Assembly: GCF_029946515.1 (NCBI RefSeq)
Contig: NZ_JARZHH010000002.1
Location: 186,001-250,000, forward strand
Length of the DNA: 64,000 bases
Source of the DNA: Polyangium sp. 6x1
Lineage (GTDB): Bacteria > Myxococcota_A > Polyangia > Polyangiales > Polyangiaceae
Direction: 5' to 3'
Under the pieces are notes generated by a model. That model worked only from the letters and a program-made list of their open reading frames with translations, ran no database searches and was not told where the DNA came from. Position numbers and translations under genes: made by a program. The number at the start of each line of letters is the position of its first letter. Position 1 is the stretch's first letter. Positions 51,046 to 59,172 of this stretch are shown here, piece after piece.

Positions 51046-52143
51046 ATGAGCAAGACGGGGACGTCGAACAAGATTCGCGTGGGTATCGTCGGGGCAAACC
51101 CGGACCGGGGCTGGGCGTCGCATGCGCATGTGCCCGCGCTGAAGGCGCTACCCGCCTACGAGGTCACGGCGGTGAGCACCACGCGACGAGCGAGCGCGGA
51201 CGAGGCCGCGCGACGCTTCGGGGTGCCCCACGCCTTCGACCGCGCCGAGGCCCTGATCGAGCATCCGGACGTGGATCTCGTCGTCGTCTCCGTCCGCGCA
51301 CCGCTGCACGCGGGGATCGTGCGCGCCGCGTATGCCGCGAAGAAGCACGTCTTCTGCGAATGGCCCCTCGGCATCTCCCTGGACGAGACCGCCGACCTCG
51401 CGCGCCGCGCGGAGTCCGCCGGCGTCCGTACGTTCGTCGGCGTGCAGCGGCGGTTTGCCCCGGGCGTGCGTTACCTCCGCGATCTCCTGGCCGAGGGGTA
51501 CATCGGCAAGCTTCGCTCCGTCACGCTCCATGTTTCGGTGCCGCACCTCGGCCCGCGGGTCCCCGAGGCCCTCGCGTATACGACCGACGCGAAGAACGGC
51601 GCGAACGCGCTGTCGATCATGGTCGCGCATTACCTCGATACGGTGCTCGCCGCGGTGGGCGACGTGAAGAGCCTCTCCGCGGTGGTCGCGCGGCAGTTCG
51701 ACCAGGCGACGATCCTCGAGACGGGCGAGACGCTGCCCATCACCGTGCCGGATCAGGTGCGCATCCACGGGACGCTGCAGAATGGCGCGGTCCTGTCCGC
51801 GCACATCGAAGTCGGCAAGCGCAATGGCGGGGAGATCTGGGCGACCTTCACGGGCACCGAGGGCGACCTGCGTTGGTCCCACGATTTCACCGTCTCGGGC
51901 GCACGCGGCGACGGCCAGCCGCTCGAGCCGCTGCAGATCCCCGAGCGATATCGATCACCCGCCCAGGGGGATCTGAACGACGACGCCTATCAAACGGCGC
52001 ATCTCTACACGGCGCTCGCGAAGGATCTCGCGGAAGGGACGGAGGTCGTCCCGACGTTCCGGGAGGCCTGGAAGCTCTACCGGCTGCTCGACGGCGTCGC
52101 GACGTCCTCGGCGACGGGCCAGCGCTTCGAATCGAAAGCGTGA
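51046..52143 (+). CDS. Gfo/Idh/MocA-family oxidoreductase
   Basis: 365 residues from the ATG with GGAG upstream. Rossmann start KIRVGIVGANPDRGWASHAH with the NAD-binding pattern, then DVDLVVVSVRAPLHAGIVRA, AAKKHVFCEWPLGISLDETA (the conserved E-K/W-P of the family as EWPLG), and GVQRRFAPGVRYLRDLLAEG. The C-terminal half is the family's beta-sheet domain. Substrate, probably a sugar or related alcohol, is unknown. Probably regulated by the divergent AraC protein. Confidence 0.9.
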   Translation: MSKTGTSNKIRVGIVGANPDRGWASHAHVPALKALPAYEVTAVSTTRRASADEAARRFGVPHAFDRAEALIEHPDVDLVVVSVRAPLHAGIVRAAYAAKKHVFCEWPLGISLDETADLARRAESAGVRTFVGVQRRFAPGVRYLRDLLAEGYIGKLRSVTLHVSVPHLGPRVPEALAYTTDAKNGANALSIMVAHYLDTVLAAVGDVKSLSAVVARQFDQATILETGETLPITVPDQVRIHGTLQNGAVLSAHIEVGKRNGGEIWATFTGTEGDLRWSHDFTVSGARGDGQPLEPLQIPERYRSPAQGDLNDDAYQTAHLYTALAKDLAEGTEVVPTFREAWKLYRLLDGVATSSATGQRFESKA

Positions 52144-52165
52144 GCGGCCCGCGGGAAAGGCCGGC

Positions 52166-53149
52166 CTAGAGCAGGTTCGCGAGGAGCTTCGTGCCCTCCA
52201 CCGTCGACGCCTCGTCGAAGAGGTGCGGCAGCGTGATCCGCGGCAGATCGATCTCCTTCGCGATGCGCTCCAGGCTCTCGGCCTGCACCTTCTCCCGCAC
52301 CGCGCGCCGCGCCCCCGCCACGAGCGCGCTCTCCGCCGTGCCCTCCGTTTGGCCCGGCGCTTCAATCGTGAGCAAAGACGTCTCCTGCGCGAGCCGCTCG
52401 CGCTCCTCGGGCGAAAAGAGCGGCGTGAGGACCGCGTTCACCACGAGGCGCAGGACCGGCAGGGTGAGGTCGTCCTTGATCGCGTCGACGAGCTCGATCG
52501 TCTCCTGCGTCGGCATCTCCTCCGGCAGCGTGACGACCACGATCCCGCTCCGCGCAGGGTCGCGGAACATCGCCCACGCCTCCTCGGCGTCGCGTCGCAG
52601 GACGCCCGGCGGCACCACGTCGAGGATCACCTTCGGCACGCGCATCATGTCGAGCCCGTGGCCCGTCGCGGGTGCGTCGAGCAGGACCACGTCGAAGCGC
52701 GGACGGCCGTCGGGGGCGAGCTCGGTCGTGTGAAACCACGCCTTGCCGAGCATCGCCCACTCGTAGAGCCCGGGCACCGCGCGGAAGAAGGTCTTCGTGT
52801 AGCGGTTGTCGAAGACGGCGTGCGCCACGCTGCGCACCTTGAGGACCATCTCCCCGTACTCGGTGAGCGCCTTCTCGGGCGAGATGTTCACGGCCCACAC
52901 GCCCTCGGCGACGGGCATGATCTCGTCGCCGATCGGCTTCGTCCCGAGGATCGCCGAGAGCCGCTCTTTCGTGTTGCAGAGCGCGACCAGGACCCGCTTG
53001 CCCTCCCGCGCCAGCGCCACCGCGAGGGCCGCAGCGAACGTCGTTTTGCCCACGCCCCCTTTGCCCGTGATGAAGAGGAAGCGGCGCCGCCCGAGGTCAT
53101 CGACGAGCCGCCCCGGCGCGTGGCCTTGCGAGGGAGAAGAAGGGGGCAT
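52166..53149 (-). CDS. ArsA/GET3-like ATPase
   Basis: 327 residues. Deviant Walker A GKGGVGKTTFAAALAVALA near residue 30, switch region DVVLLDAPATGHGLDMM, and VVTLPEEMPTQETIELVDAI, as in the anion-transporting ATPase/GET3 group. A single ATPase domain, not the doubled arsenite-pump form, and no arsenic genes nearby, so arsenite transport is unlikely. Bacterial relatives are of unknown role, possibly handling hydrophobic proteins. Confidence 0.88.
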   Translation of the reverse strand: MPPSSPSQGHAPGRLVDDLGRRRFLFITGKGGVGKTTFAAALAVALAREGKRVLVALCNTKERLSAILGTKPIGDEIMPVAEGVWAVNISPEKALTEYGEMVLKVRSVAHAVFDNRYTKTFFRAVPGLYEWAMLGKAWFHTTELAPDGRPRFDVVLLDAPATGHGLDMMRVPKVILDVVPPGVLRRDAEEAWAMFRDPARSGIVVVTLPEEMPTQETIELVDAIKDDLTLPVLRLVVNAVLTPLFSPEERERLAQETSLLTIEAPGQTEGTAESALVAGARRAVREKVQAESLERIAKEIDLPRITLPHLFDEASTVEGTKLLANLL

Positions 53150-53249
53150 GCGATCCGGCGATCCTCTAGGCGACGAGGAACGGAAAGGCAACCGGCTTCT
53201 GCACGCCGAGGCCAGGCGAGCCGAGCCAGGCTCTGCTACCTAGAGGGGC

Positions 53250-54026
53250 ATGCGCGTCACCGATGCGGGCCTCGAGGCCCTGAACGGGCGTCTCGCGAGC
53301 GCCGCGCCCCTCGATGTCCTGCGTTTCGTGCACCAAACGTTCGGCCGGAGAGCCGCGATCCTGACGAGCATGCAGCGCGCCGGCACGTGGCTCTGCCGGC
53401 TCGCCGACCAGGCCGGGCTCGACTTCGACGTGCTCTTCGTCGACACGGGCGTCCTGCACGAGCAGACGCGCGCGACGCGGGACGAGCTCGCGCGGACGCA
53501 CACGAACCTGCGGGTGATCACGCTCTCTCCGACCCGCACGTTCGCCGAGCAGACGGCCGAGGAGGGCCTGCTTTACCTCTCGGTGGAGGGCCAGGAGCGC
53601 TGCTGCGATCTGCGCAAGACGGCGCCGCTCCACGCGCTCCGGGGCCGCTACGACGTGCTCGTCTCGGCGCTGCGGCAGGGCGAGGGCGGGGCGCGCAGCA
53701 AGGTGCGGCCTGTCGGGATCGACCTCGCGATGGGCGCCTTGCGCGTCCACCCGCTCGCGCACGTGACGAACGAGGCGCTCGACCAGGCGATCGCGGCCGA
53801 TCCCGGCGTCGTCGTGAACCCGCTGCACGCCATGGGATTTCGCACGATCGGCTGTTTTCCTTGCACGACCCCGGTCCTGCCCGACGAAAGCGAGCGCGCC
53901 GGCCGCTGGCGGCATTTGGCGAGCGTGCAGTATTGCGGGATCAATCCAGTGGACCGCGGCGTCGCCGAGGGCGGGATCGAATTGGACGATCGTTATGCCG
54001 AGGCGCTCTCCGGCGCCGGGGCGTAG
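53250..54026 (+). CDS. cysH: adenylylsulfate (APS/PAPS) reductase-like protein
   Basis: 258 residues. Cluster-type motif ERCCDLRKTAPLHALRG and GCFPCTTPVL, with NPLHAMGFRTIGC before it; this Cys pair set is the APS-reductase type that carries a [4Fe-4S] cluster. The N-terminal part is a PP-loop-like fold (AAILTSMQRAGTWLCRLADQ, LFVDTGVLHEQTRATRDELA). The terminal catalytic Cys appears in YCGIN rather than the usual ECGLH. No sulfate-activation genes are beside it, so it either joins genes elsewhere or reduces another adenylylated compound. Confidence 0.85.
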   Translation: MRVTDAGLEALNGRLASAAPLDVLRFVHQTFGRRAAILTSMQRAGTWLCRLADQAGLDFDVLFVDTGVLHEQTRATRDELARTHTNLRVITLSPTRTFAEQTAEEGLLYLSVEGQERCCDLRKTAPLHALRGRYDVLVSALRQGEGGARSKVRPVGIDLAMGALRVHPLAHVTNEALDQAIAADPGVVVNPLHAMGFRTIGCFPCTTPVLPDESERAGRWRHLASVQYCGINPVDRGVAEGGIELDDRYAEALSGAGA

Positions 54027-54226
54027 GCGGACAAACACTGTCCACGCCGCCCATCCGCCAACTTGGTCTTCCTGTCAAGAGCATCCATCGTGTGGGATGA
54101 CGCTCCTGTCTGGGTCGCGAAAGCGCGAGGTGAGGGCCGAGCGGACCGAGAAGTTCCGGCGCGAAGCTCCTTTCGCGTCACCTTTGACTTGACGAAAAGC
54201 CTTCGAGAGGTGATTCCGGGACGCAA

Positions 54227-54886
54227 ATGGCAGCGAGCTACTTCGACGTGGACGGCACGCTGATCCGCACGAACCTCGTCCACCCCACGCTCTATTACGT
54301 CCTGAACCAGAACACGCCGCTGCACAGCCTCGCGAAGCTCGGCGGGGCGCTGGTGAAGGCCCCGTGGCTGGTGTGGGCCGAGACGCGCGACCGACGCATC
54401 TTCAACGAGCTGCTCTTCACGTCCTACGGCGGGATGAGCGAGGACCGGCTCGTGGGGCTCGCGGTCGAGACGTTCGAGCGCGTGATCAAGCCCAACATCT
54501 ACCCCGGCGCGCGGGACCTCGTGCAGACGAGCCTCGACAAGGGGCACGACGTGGTGCTCGTGTCGGGCGCGCTCGACTTCCTGATGCGCCTGCTCGCCGA
54601 GCACCTCGGCGCGACGGACGTCATTGCGAACCGCCTCGAGATCAAGGACCGCTTCGCGACGGGCAAGCTCCTGCGCCCCGTGGTCGCGGGCCCCGAGAAG
54701 TCGCGGCTCATTCGCGAGCACGCCAAAGACCGCGGTCACGACCTCGACGAGTGCTTTGCTTACTCCGACAGCTACTCCGACGTCCCCATGCTCAGCATCG
54801 TCGGCCACCCGGCCGCCGTGAACCCGGACCGCAAGCTCTCCCTGCTCGCGAACGCCTACCACTGGCCCATCATCCACGTCGACTGA
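54227..54886 (+). CDS. HAD-IB family phosphatase
   Basis: 219 residues. HAD motif I YFDVDGTLIRTNLVHP at the N-terminus, motif II VLVSGALDFLMRLLAEHLGA, motif III/IV lysine in GPEKSRLIREHAKD, and CFAYSDSYSDVPMLSIVGHP. The helical cap (~30-110) and motif order are of the SerB/HAD-IB type (phosphoserine or lysophospholipid-linked phosphatases). Closest neighbours are the LarA-like gene 34 bp downstream and the APS-reductase gene 200 bp upstream. Substrate unknown. Confidence 0.88.
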   Translation: MAASYFDVDGTLIRTNLVHPTLYYVLNQNTPLHSLAKLGGALVKAPWLVWAETRDRRIFNELLFTSYGGMSEDRLVGLAVETFERVIKPNIYPGARDLVQTSLDKGHDVVLVSGALDFLMRLLAEHLGATDVIANRLEIKDRFATGKLLRPVVAGPEKSRLIREHAKDRGHDLDECFAYSDSYSDVPMLSIVGHPAAVNPDRKLSLLANAYHWPIIHVD

Positions 54887-54920
54887 AGCGGGCGGGATTG
54901 CCGCCGAATACGAGAATGCC

Positions 54921-56546
54921 ATGAGCCATCCCTGTGTCGTGACGATCGACAGCCGCAGCGCACCCCGCGTCCTCTTCTCGGGCGACCGGCTCGTCGAGGT
55001 CGACCTGCCGACGGGCAGCCGCGTCATCTACCCGAAGCCGCCGCTGAAGCCCTTGAAGGACGTGGACGCGGCCATCCGGTACGCGATCAACCACCCGTAC
55101 AACTCCGAGCCGCTCTACGCGAAGCTCCGGCCGGGGATGAAGGTGACGATCGCGATGGACGACATCTCGTTGCCCTTGCCGCCGATGAAGCGGCCGGACA
55201 TCCGCGAGCGCGTCCTGACGATCGTGCTCGACCTGCTCGCCGATTACGGCGTCGACGACGTCGAGATCATCATCGCGACGAGCGTGCACCGGCGCATGAA
55301 GGACTGGGAGATCCGGCACGTCGTCGGCGACAAGATCTTCAACGCGTACTGGCCGAAGAAGCTCTACAACCACGACGCCGAGAACCTCGCCAACATGAAA
55401 TACCTCGGCACGACCGAGGAGGGCGAGGACGTCGAGCTCAATCGGCGCGCCGTGGAGAGCGACCTCATCATCTACGTGAACCTGAACCTCGTGCCGATGG
55501 ACGGCGGCCACAAATCGGTCGCCGTGGGCCTCTGCGGGTACCGGAGCCTGCGCGCGCACCACAATCCGCGCGTGATGCGGCAATGTTATTCGTACATGGA
55601 CCCGAAATCGTCGGCGCTCAATACGAGCGTCGTGCGCATGGGCCGGCTCGCGAACAAGAAGCTCAACGTCTTCACGATCGAGACGACGATCAACAACCGG
55701 ATGTTCGATACGCCGCTCGAGTTCCTCGCGAAAAACGAGGATGACCTCACGCGGACCGAGCGAAACGCGCTCCAGGCCCTCCGGTTCACCCTCGACAAGC
55801 TGCCGCAGCCCGCGCGCCAGGCGATCTTCCAGCGCGTGCCCTCGCCGTTCGGCGTGACGGGCGTGTTCGCGGGCGAGACCGAGGCGGTGCACGAGCACAC
55901 GCTCCGGCGGAGCTTCGAGCAATATTGCGTGCCGGTGGTCGGGCAGAGCGACATTCTCATCACGGGCATTCCGTTCATCAGCCCGTACAACGTGAATTCG
56001 TTCCTGAACCCGCTGCTCGTGCAGGTGATGGCGAACGGGTATCTCTTCAACCTGTATCGCAATGCGCCCATGGTGAAGAAGGGCGGCACGATGATCATCA
56101 TGCATCCGTGCACGGACCTCTTCGACAACGAGCACCACGCGCCGTACATCGAGTTCGTGCACCGCGTGCTGCCCGAGACGCGCGACGCGATGGAGCTGCA
56201 CAAGATCTGGGAGCCGAAGTTCGCGAAGAACCCGGCCTACATCGAGATGTACCGATACGGTCACGCCTATCACCCGACGCACCCGTTCTTCATGTGGTAC
56301 TGGGGCGAGGCGGGGCGGCAGCACCTCGGCCGGGTGATCGTCGTCGGCGCGGACAACGAATACATCCCGCAGCTGCTCGGCTGGGAGACGGCGCGGACGA
56401 TGGATGAGGCGCTGCGAATGGCGAAGCAGACCGCGCCGCCGAACCCGGACATCATGGCGCTGCATTGCCCGCCGATCTTCATGGCGGACATGTCCGTGGA
56501 GAAGCAGCGCGCGCCGATTTCGGCATTGCCCGAATCGCAGGGCTGA
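54921..56546 (+). CDS. LarA-like protein (DUF2088 nickel-pincer racemase family)
   Basis: 541 residues. The N-terminal half has the LarA-family pattern: KVTIAMDDISLPLPPMKRPD, DVEIIIATSVHRRMKDWEIR, EDVELNRRAVESDLIIYVNL, GHKSVAVGLCGYRSLRAHHN. The C-terminal half is the family's second domain (TDLFDNEHHAPYIEFVHRVL). LarA racemises lactate or other 2-hydroxyacids with a nickel-pincer cofactor; no LarB, LarC or LarE genes are in the window, so metallation and substrate are unknown. A strong terminator follows. Confidence 0.82.
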   Translation: MSHPCVVTIDSRSAPRVLFSGDRLVEVDLPTGSRVIYPKPPLKPLKDVDAAIRYAINHPYNSEPLYAKLRPGMKVTIAMDDISLPLPPMKRPDIRERVLTIVLDLLADYGVDDVEIIIATSVHRRMKDWEIRHVVGDKIFNAYWPKKLYNHDAENLANMKYLGTTEEGEDVELNRRAVESDLIIYVNLNLVPMDGGHKSVAVGLCGYRSLRAHHNPRVMRQCYSYMDPKSSALNTSVVRMGRLANKKLNVFTIETTINNRMFDTPLEFLAKNEDDLTRTERNALQALRFTLDKLPQPARQAIFQRVPSPFGVTGVFAGETEAVHEHTLRRSFEQYCVPVVGQSDILITGIPFISPYNVNSFLNPLLVQVMANGYLFNLYRNAPMVKKGGTMIIMHPCTDLFDNEHHAPYIEFVHRVLPETRDAMELHKIWEPKFAKNPAYIEMYRYGHAYHPTHPFFMWYWGEAGRQHLGRVIVVGADNEYIPQLLGWETARTMDEALRMAKQTAPPNPDIMALHCPPIFMADMSVEKQRAPISALPESQG

Positions 56547-56567
56547 GGGACGCCCACACCCCCCGAG

Positions 56568-56605
56568 CCCCCCTTTCCCTCGCGGGAGAGGGGGGGTTTG
56601 TTTTT
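56568..56605 (+). terminator. intrinsic terminator
   Basis: A 12-bp stem (CCCCCCTTTCCC paired with GGGAGAGGGGGG, one G-T wobble) with a TCGC loop, then TTTGTTTTT, 21 bp after the LarA-like gene. It is a canonical Rho-independent terminator and closely resembles the palindrome at 22033-22058. Confidence 0.85.
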
Positions 56606-56644
56606 CGAAAGGCGTTTCAGCGGCGATCTGCGCTAGGGTGACGC

Positions 56645-57316
56645 ATGATCGAGGTCCTCCGCGCTGCCGTCTTCGACATGGATGGCACGCTCGTCGACAA
56701 CATGGCCTTCCACAATCGCGCGTGGGAGATCGTCTCGGAGCGGCTCGGCGTGCCGACCACGGCCGAGCGTTTTCAGCGGGAATTTGCGGGAAAGAAGAAT
56801 GAGGAGATCTTTCCCGAGCTGCTCGGGCGGGCGGTGCCGCCGGATGAGCTTGCGCGGCTCGCCGAGGAGAAAGAGGGGCTCTACCGCGCCACGTACCGCC
56901 CGCACCTCGCGCTGACGCGCGGGGCCGATGCTTTCCTCGAACGGTTGAGGCTCGGCGGCGTGCGGCTCGCGATTGCGACGGCGGCGCCGCTCGGGAACCG
57001 CGATTTCGTGCTCGATGGGCTCCGCCTCCGCGAGCGCTTCGAGCGCGTGGTGGGCGCCGAAGAGGTGACGCGCGGCAAGCCGTCGCCCGATATCTTTCTC
57101 CGCGCGGCGCAAGACCTCGGCGTGGCGCCGGCCGCGTGTGTCGTGTTCGAGGATGCGGCGAACGGCGTGCGCGCCGCGAAAGCGGCGGGAATGGTGGCGG
57201 TCGGGGTGACGACCGCGACGACGGCCGAGGAGCTACGCGACGCGGGCGCCGATTGGACGTCCGCGGATTTCGCGTCGCTCCCGGCGGCGCTGCTGGAGCG
57301 GCTCGGGCTCGTGTAG
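56645..57316 (+). CDS. HAD hydrolase, beta-phosphoglucomutase-like
   Basis: 223 residues. Motif I VFDMDGTLVDNMAFHNRAW, cap-domain region GKKNEEIFPELLG, motif II LAIATAAPLGNRDFVLDG, motif III RGKPSPDIFLRAAQDLG, motif IV VFEDAANGVRAAKAAGM. The D-x-D-G-T and cap type fit phosphatase or beta-phosphoglucomutase members; sugar phosphates are likely substrates. It stands on its own after a terminator. Confidence 0.9.
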   Translation: MIEVLRAAVFDMDGTLVDNMAFHNRAWEIVSERLGVPTTAERFQREFAGKKNEEIFPELLGRAVPPDELARLAEEKEGLYRATYRPHLALTRGADAFLERLRLGGVRLAIATAAPLGNRDFVLDGLRLRERFERVVGAEEVTRGKPSPDIFLRAAQDLGVAPAACVVFEDAANGVRAAKAAGMVAVGVTTATTAEELRDAGADWTSADFASLPAALLERLGLV

Positions 57317-57339
57317 CCCTCGCAGGAGAGAAGGCGTTT

Positions 57340-58389
57340 TCAGCGCGGGCGCGTCGCGGCCGGCAGGTCGATGTCGTTCACGCGATCGCCGTAGACGATG
57401 CCGCGAATGCGGGGCGAGCCGAGGAAATCGTGCGGGAAGCCGAGGTCGATCCGGCTCACCTCGTTCAGGCGGCGGAGCTGGTCGTCATTGAGCGTGAAAT
57501 CGAGGCCCGCGAGGACGTCCTTGATCTGCGACGCTTTGCGGGCGCCCACGATGGGCACGACGTTCGTGCCGCTCTGACGCACCCAGTTCGTCGCGACCTG
57601 CGCCGACGTCTTGCCGAGCTCGTCCGCGATCGTATCCACGGTCTTCGCGATCGCGAGGTTTTTCGGCGAGAGGCGTTGCTCGTTGCCCGCCGCGCGCTTC
57701 GTGTCCTCGGGCGCGCCGCCGCTGCGCGAATACTTGCCCGTGAGCACGCCGCCGCCGAGCGGCGCCCAGGGCGTCAGCGTGATGCCGAACGCCTCGGCCA
57801 TCGGGATGAGCTCACGCTCCACGGTCCGCTCGATCAGGCTGTATTCGATCTGGAGCGCCGCGAACGGCGAGAGCCCCCGCAGCGTCGCGAGCGTGTTCGC
57901 CTGCGAGACGACCCACGCGGGCGCGTCCGAGATGCCGATCGACAGGACCTTGCCCGCGCGGACGAGGTCGTCGAGGCCGCGCATGACCTCCTCCACGCCC
58001 GTCGTGAAATCCCACGCGTGGACCCACAAGAGATCGATGTAATCGGTCCCGAGCCGCCCGAGGCTCTTGTGGACCGCCTGGACCATGTTCTTTCGCGAGT
58101 TGCCCGAGGCGTTCGGATCACCGTTCGCCGTCGTGAGCGTGAACTTCGTCGCGAGCACCCAGCGGTCGCGGTTCGTCGCGATGATCTTGCCGCAGATCTC
58201 CTCGGTATGGCCCTCGTGATACTTGTTCGCCGTGTCGAGGAAATTGCCCCCGGCCTCGGCGTATGCGGCCGCGACCTCGATCGACGTCGCCTCGTCCGCC
58301 CCGAATCCCCACCTGTCGCCGAAGCTCATCGTGCCAAGGCACAGCTCCGACACCTTGATCCCCGTACGACCCAAGAGCTTGTAACGCAT
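57340..58389 (-). CDS. aldo/keto reductase
   Basis: 349 residues, TIM barrel. The catalytic tetrad is complete: Asp in NFLDTANKYHEG, Tyr in the same stretch, Lys in WVLATKFTLT, His in LLWVHAWDFT. Cofactor stretch VPIVGARKASQIKDVLAGLD near the end suits NADPH. The YakC/PLP-type group reduces small aldehydes and ketones; the substrate is unknown. It ends 24 bp from the convergent HAD gene. Confidence 0.93.
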   Translation of the reverse strand: MRYKLLGRTGIKVSELCLGTMSFGDRWGFGADEATSIEVAAAYAEAGGNFLDTANKYHEGHTEEICGKIIATNRDRWVLATKFTLTTANGDPNASGNSRKNMVQAVHKSLGRLGTDYIDLLWVHAWDFTTGVEEVMRGLDDLVRAGKVLSIGISDAPAWVVSQANTLATLRGLSPFAALQIEYSLIERTVERELIPMAEAFGITLTPWAPLGGGVLTGKYSRSGGAPEDTKRAAGNEQRLSPKNLAIAKTVDTIADELGKTSAQVATNWVRQSGTNVVPIVGARKASQIKDVLAGLDFTLNDDQLRRLNEVSRIDLGFPHDFLGSPRIRGIVYGDRVNDIDLPAATRPR

Positions 58390-58444
58390 GGTTCCTCCCG
58401 CGGATTGCGGATCGGGACGTGCGTACGCGCGCTCGGGCGCGGAA

Positions 58445-59077
58445 TCAAGGGGAGGGCCGGTTTTTGGCTTCCTGTTTTTCTTTCCAGTATCCCGCGCCCA
58501 CGCGGATCCCCACGAGGACGATCGCCGCGAGGCCGATGCCCGCCATGCGCGGAATCTCGAACGCGAGCCCGAAGATGAACACGAGCACGCCGAGCGCCAC
58601 GCCGAGCAGCGGGCCCTTGATGCGCAGGTCGCGCTCGGCCTGCATCATCGCCGCCGTCGCCTTGTCGAAGCAAGCCTTGCAGCGCACCGCGTCCACCGAG
58701 ACGCACCGATTGCAGAGCGCGGCGCGGCAGACCCCGCAGGCGAGCTTCGCCTCGGGCATGGCGCCCGGCTCCCGATACACCGCCTTGCCGCCCGGATGCG
58801 CCTCGCAGATGCCGTCCTTCGGCGGCTTGCGCCGCGGGATCGGGTCCTCCGAGGGTGGCACCTTCACGCCGTCGATCCAGATCTCGCTCCGCGCCACGTC
58901 GAGGTTGCGCACGCGCTTCAGCACGACCTCGCGCTTGCCGATCTTCAGCGGGTATTCGCCGAGCAGGTGCGTCGGGATCGTATTGTCGAGCATCTTCTCC
59001 TCGTCGACGAAGATGGTCAGGAAAGGCGCGCGGACGTCGACCTGCACCCAATGTCTCCCGATGGACCAGCCGGCCAT
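58445..59077 (-). CDS. zinc-finger protein with two membrane helices
   Basis: 210 residues. Residues ~1-75 are a soluble, strand-rich region (APFLTIFVDEEKMLDNTIPT). A B-box-like zinc finger follows (~90-140; GICEAHPGG, LACGVCRAALCNRCVSVDAV, RCKACFD). Two membrane helices (GVALGVLVFIFGLAFEI and IGLAAIVLVGIRVGAGYW) end the protein. Possibly a sensor or adaptor at the membrane. It is divergent from the HExxH-type hydroxylase gene with 95 bp between, so the two may share regulation. Confidence 0.78.
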   Translation of the reverse strand: MAGWSIGRHWVQVDVRAPFLTIFVDEEKMLDNTIPTHLLGEYPLKIGKREVVLKRVRNLDVARSEIWIDGVKVPPSEDPIPRRKPPKDGICEAHPGGKAVYREPGAMPEAKLACGVCRAALCNRCVSVDAVRCKACFDKATAAMMQAERDLRIKGPLLGVALGVLVFIFGLAFEIPRMAGIGLAAIVLVGIRVGAGYWKEKQEAKNRPSP

Positions 59078-59172
59078 GCGCTTCGGCTTACCACGGCGCC
59101 ATCGCGGATTGAAGCCGCGCGCCGCGCCCCTTCTCGCTTGTCGCCTCGCGCCCTTTTGCCCACAATGGCGCC

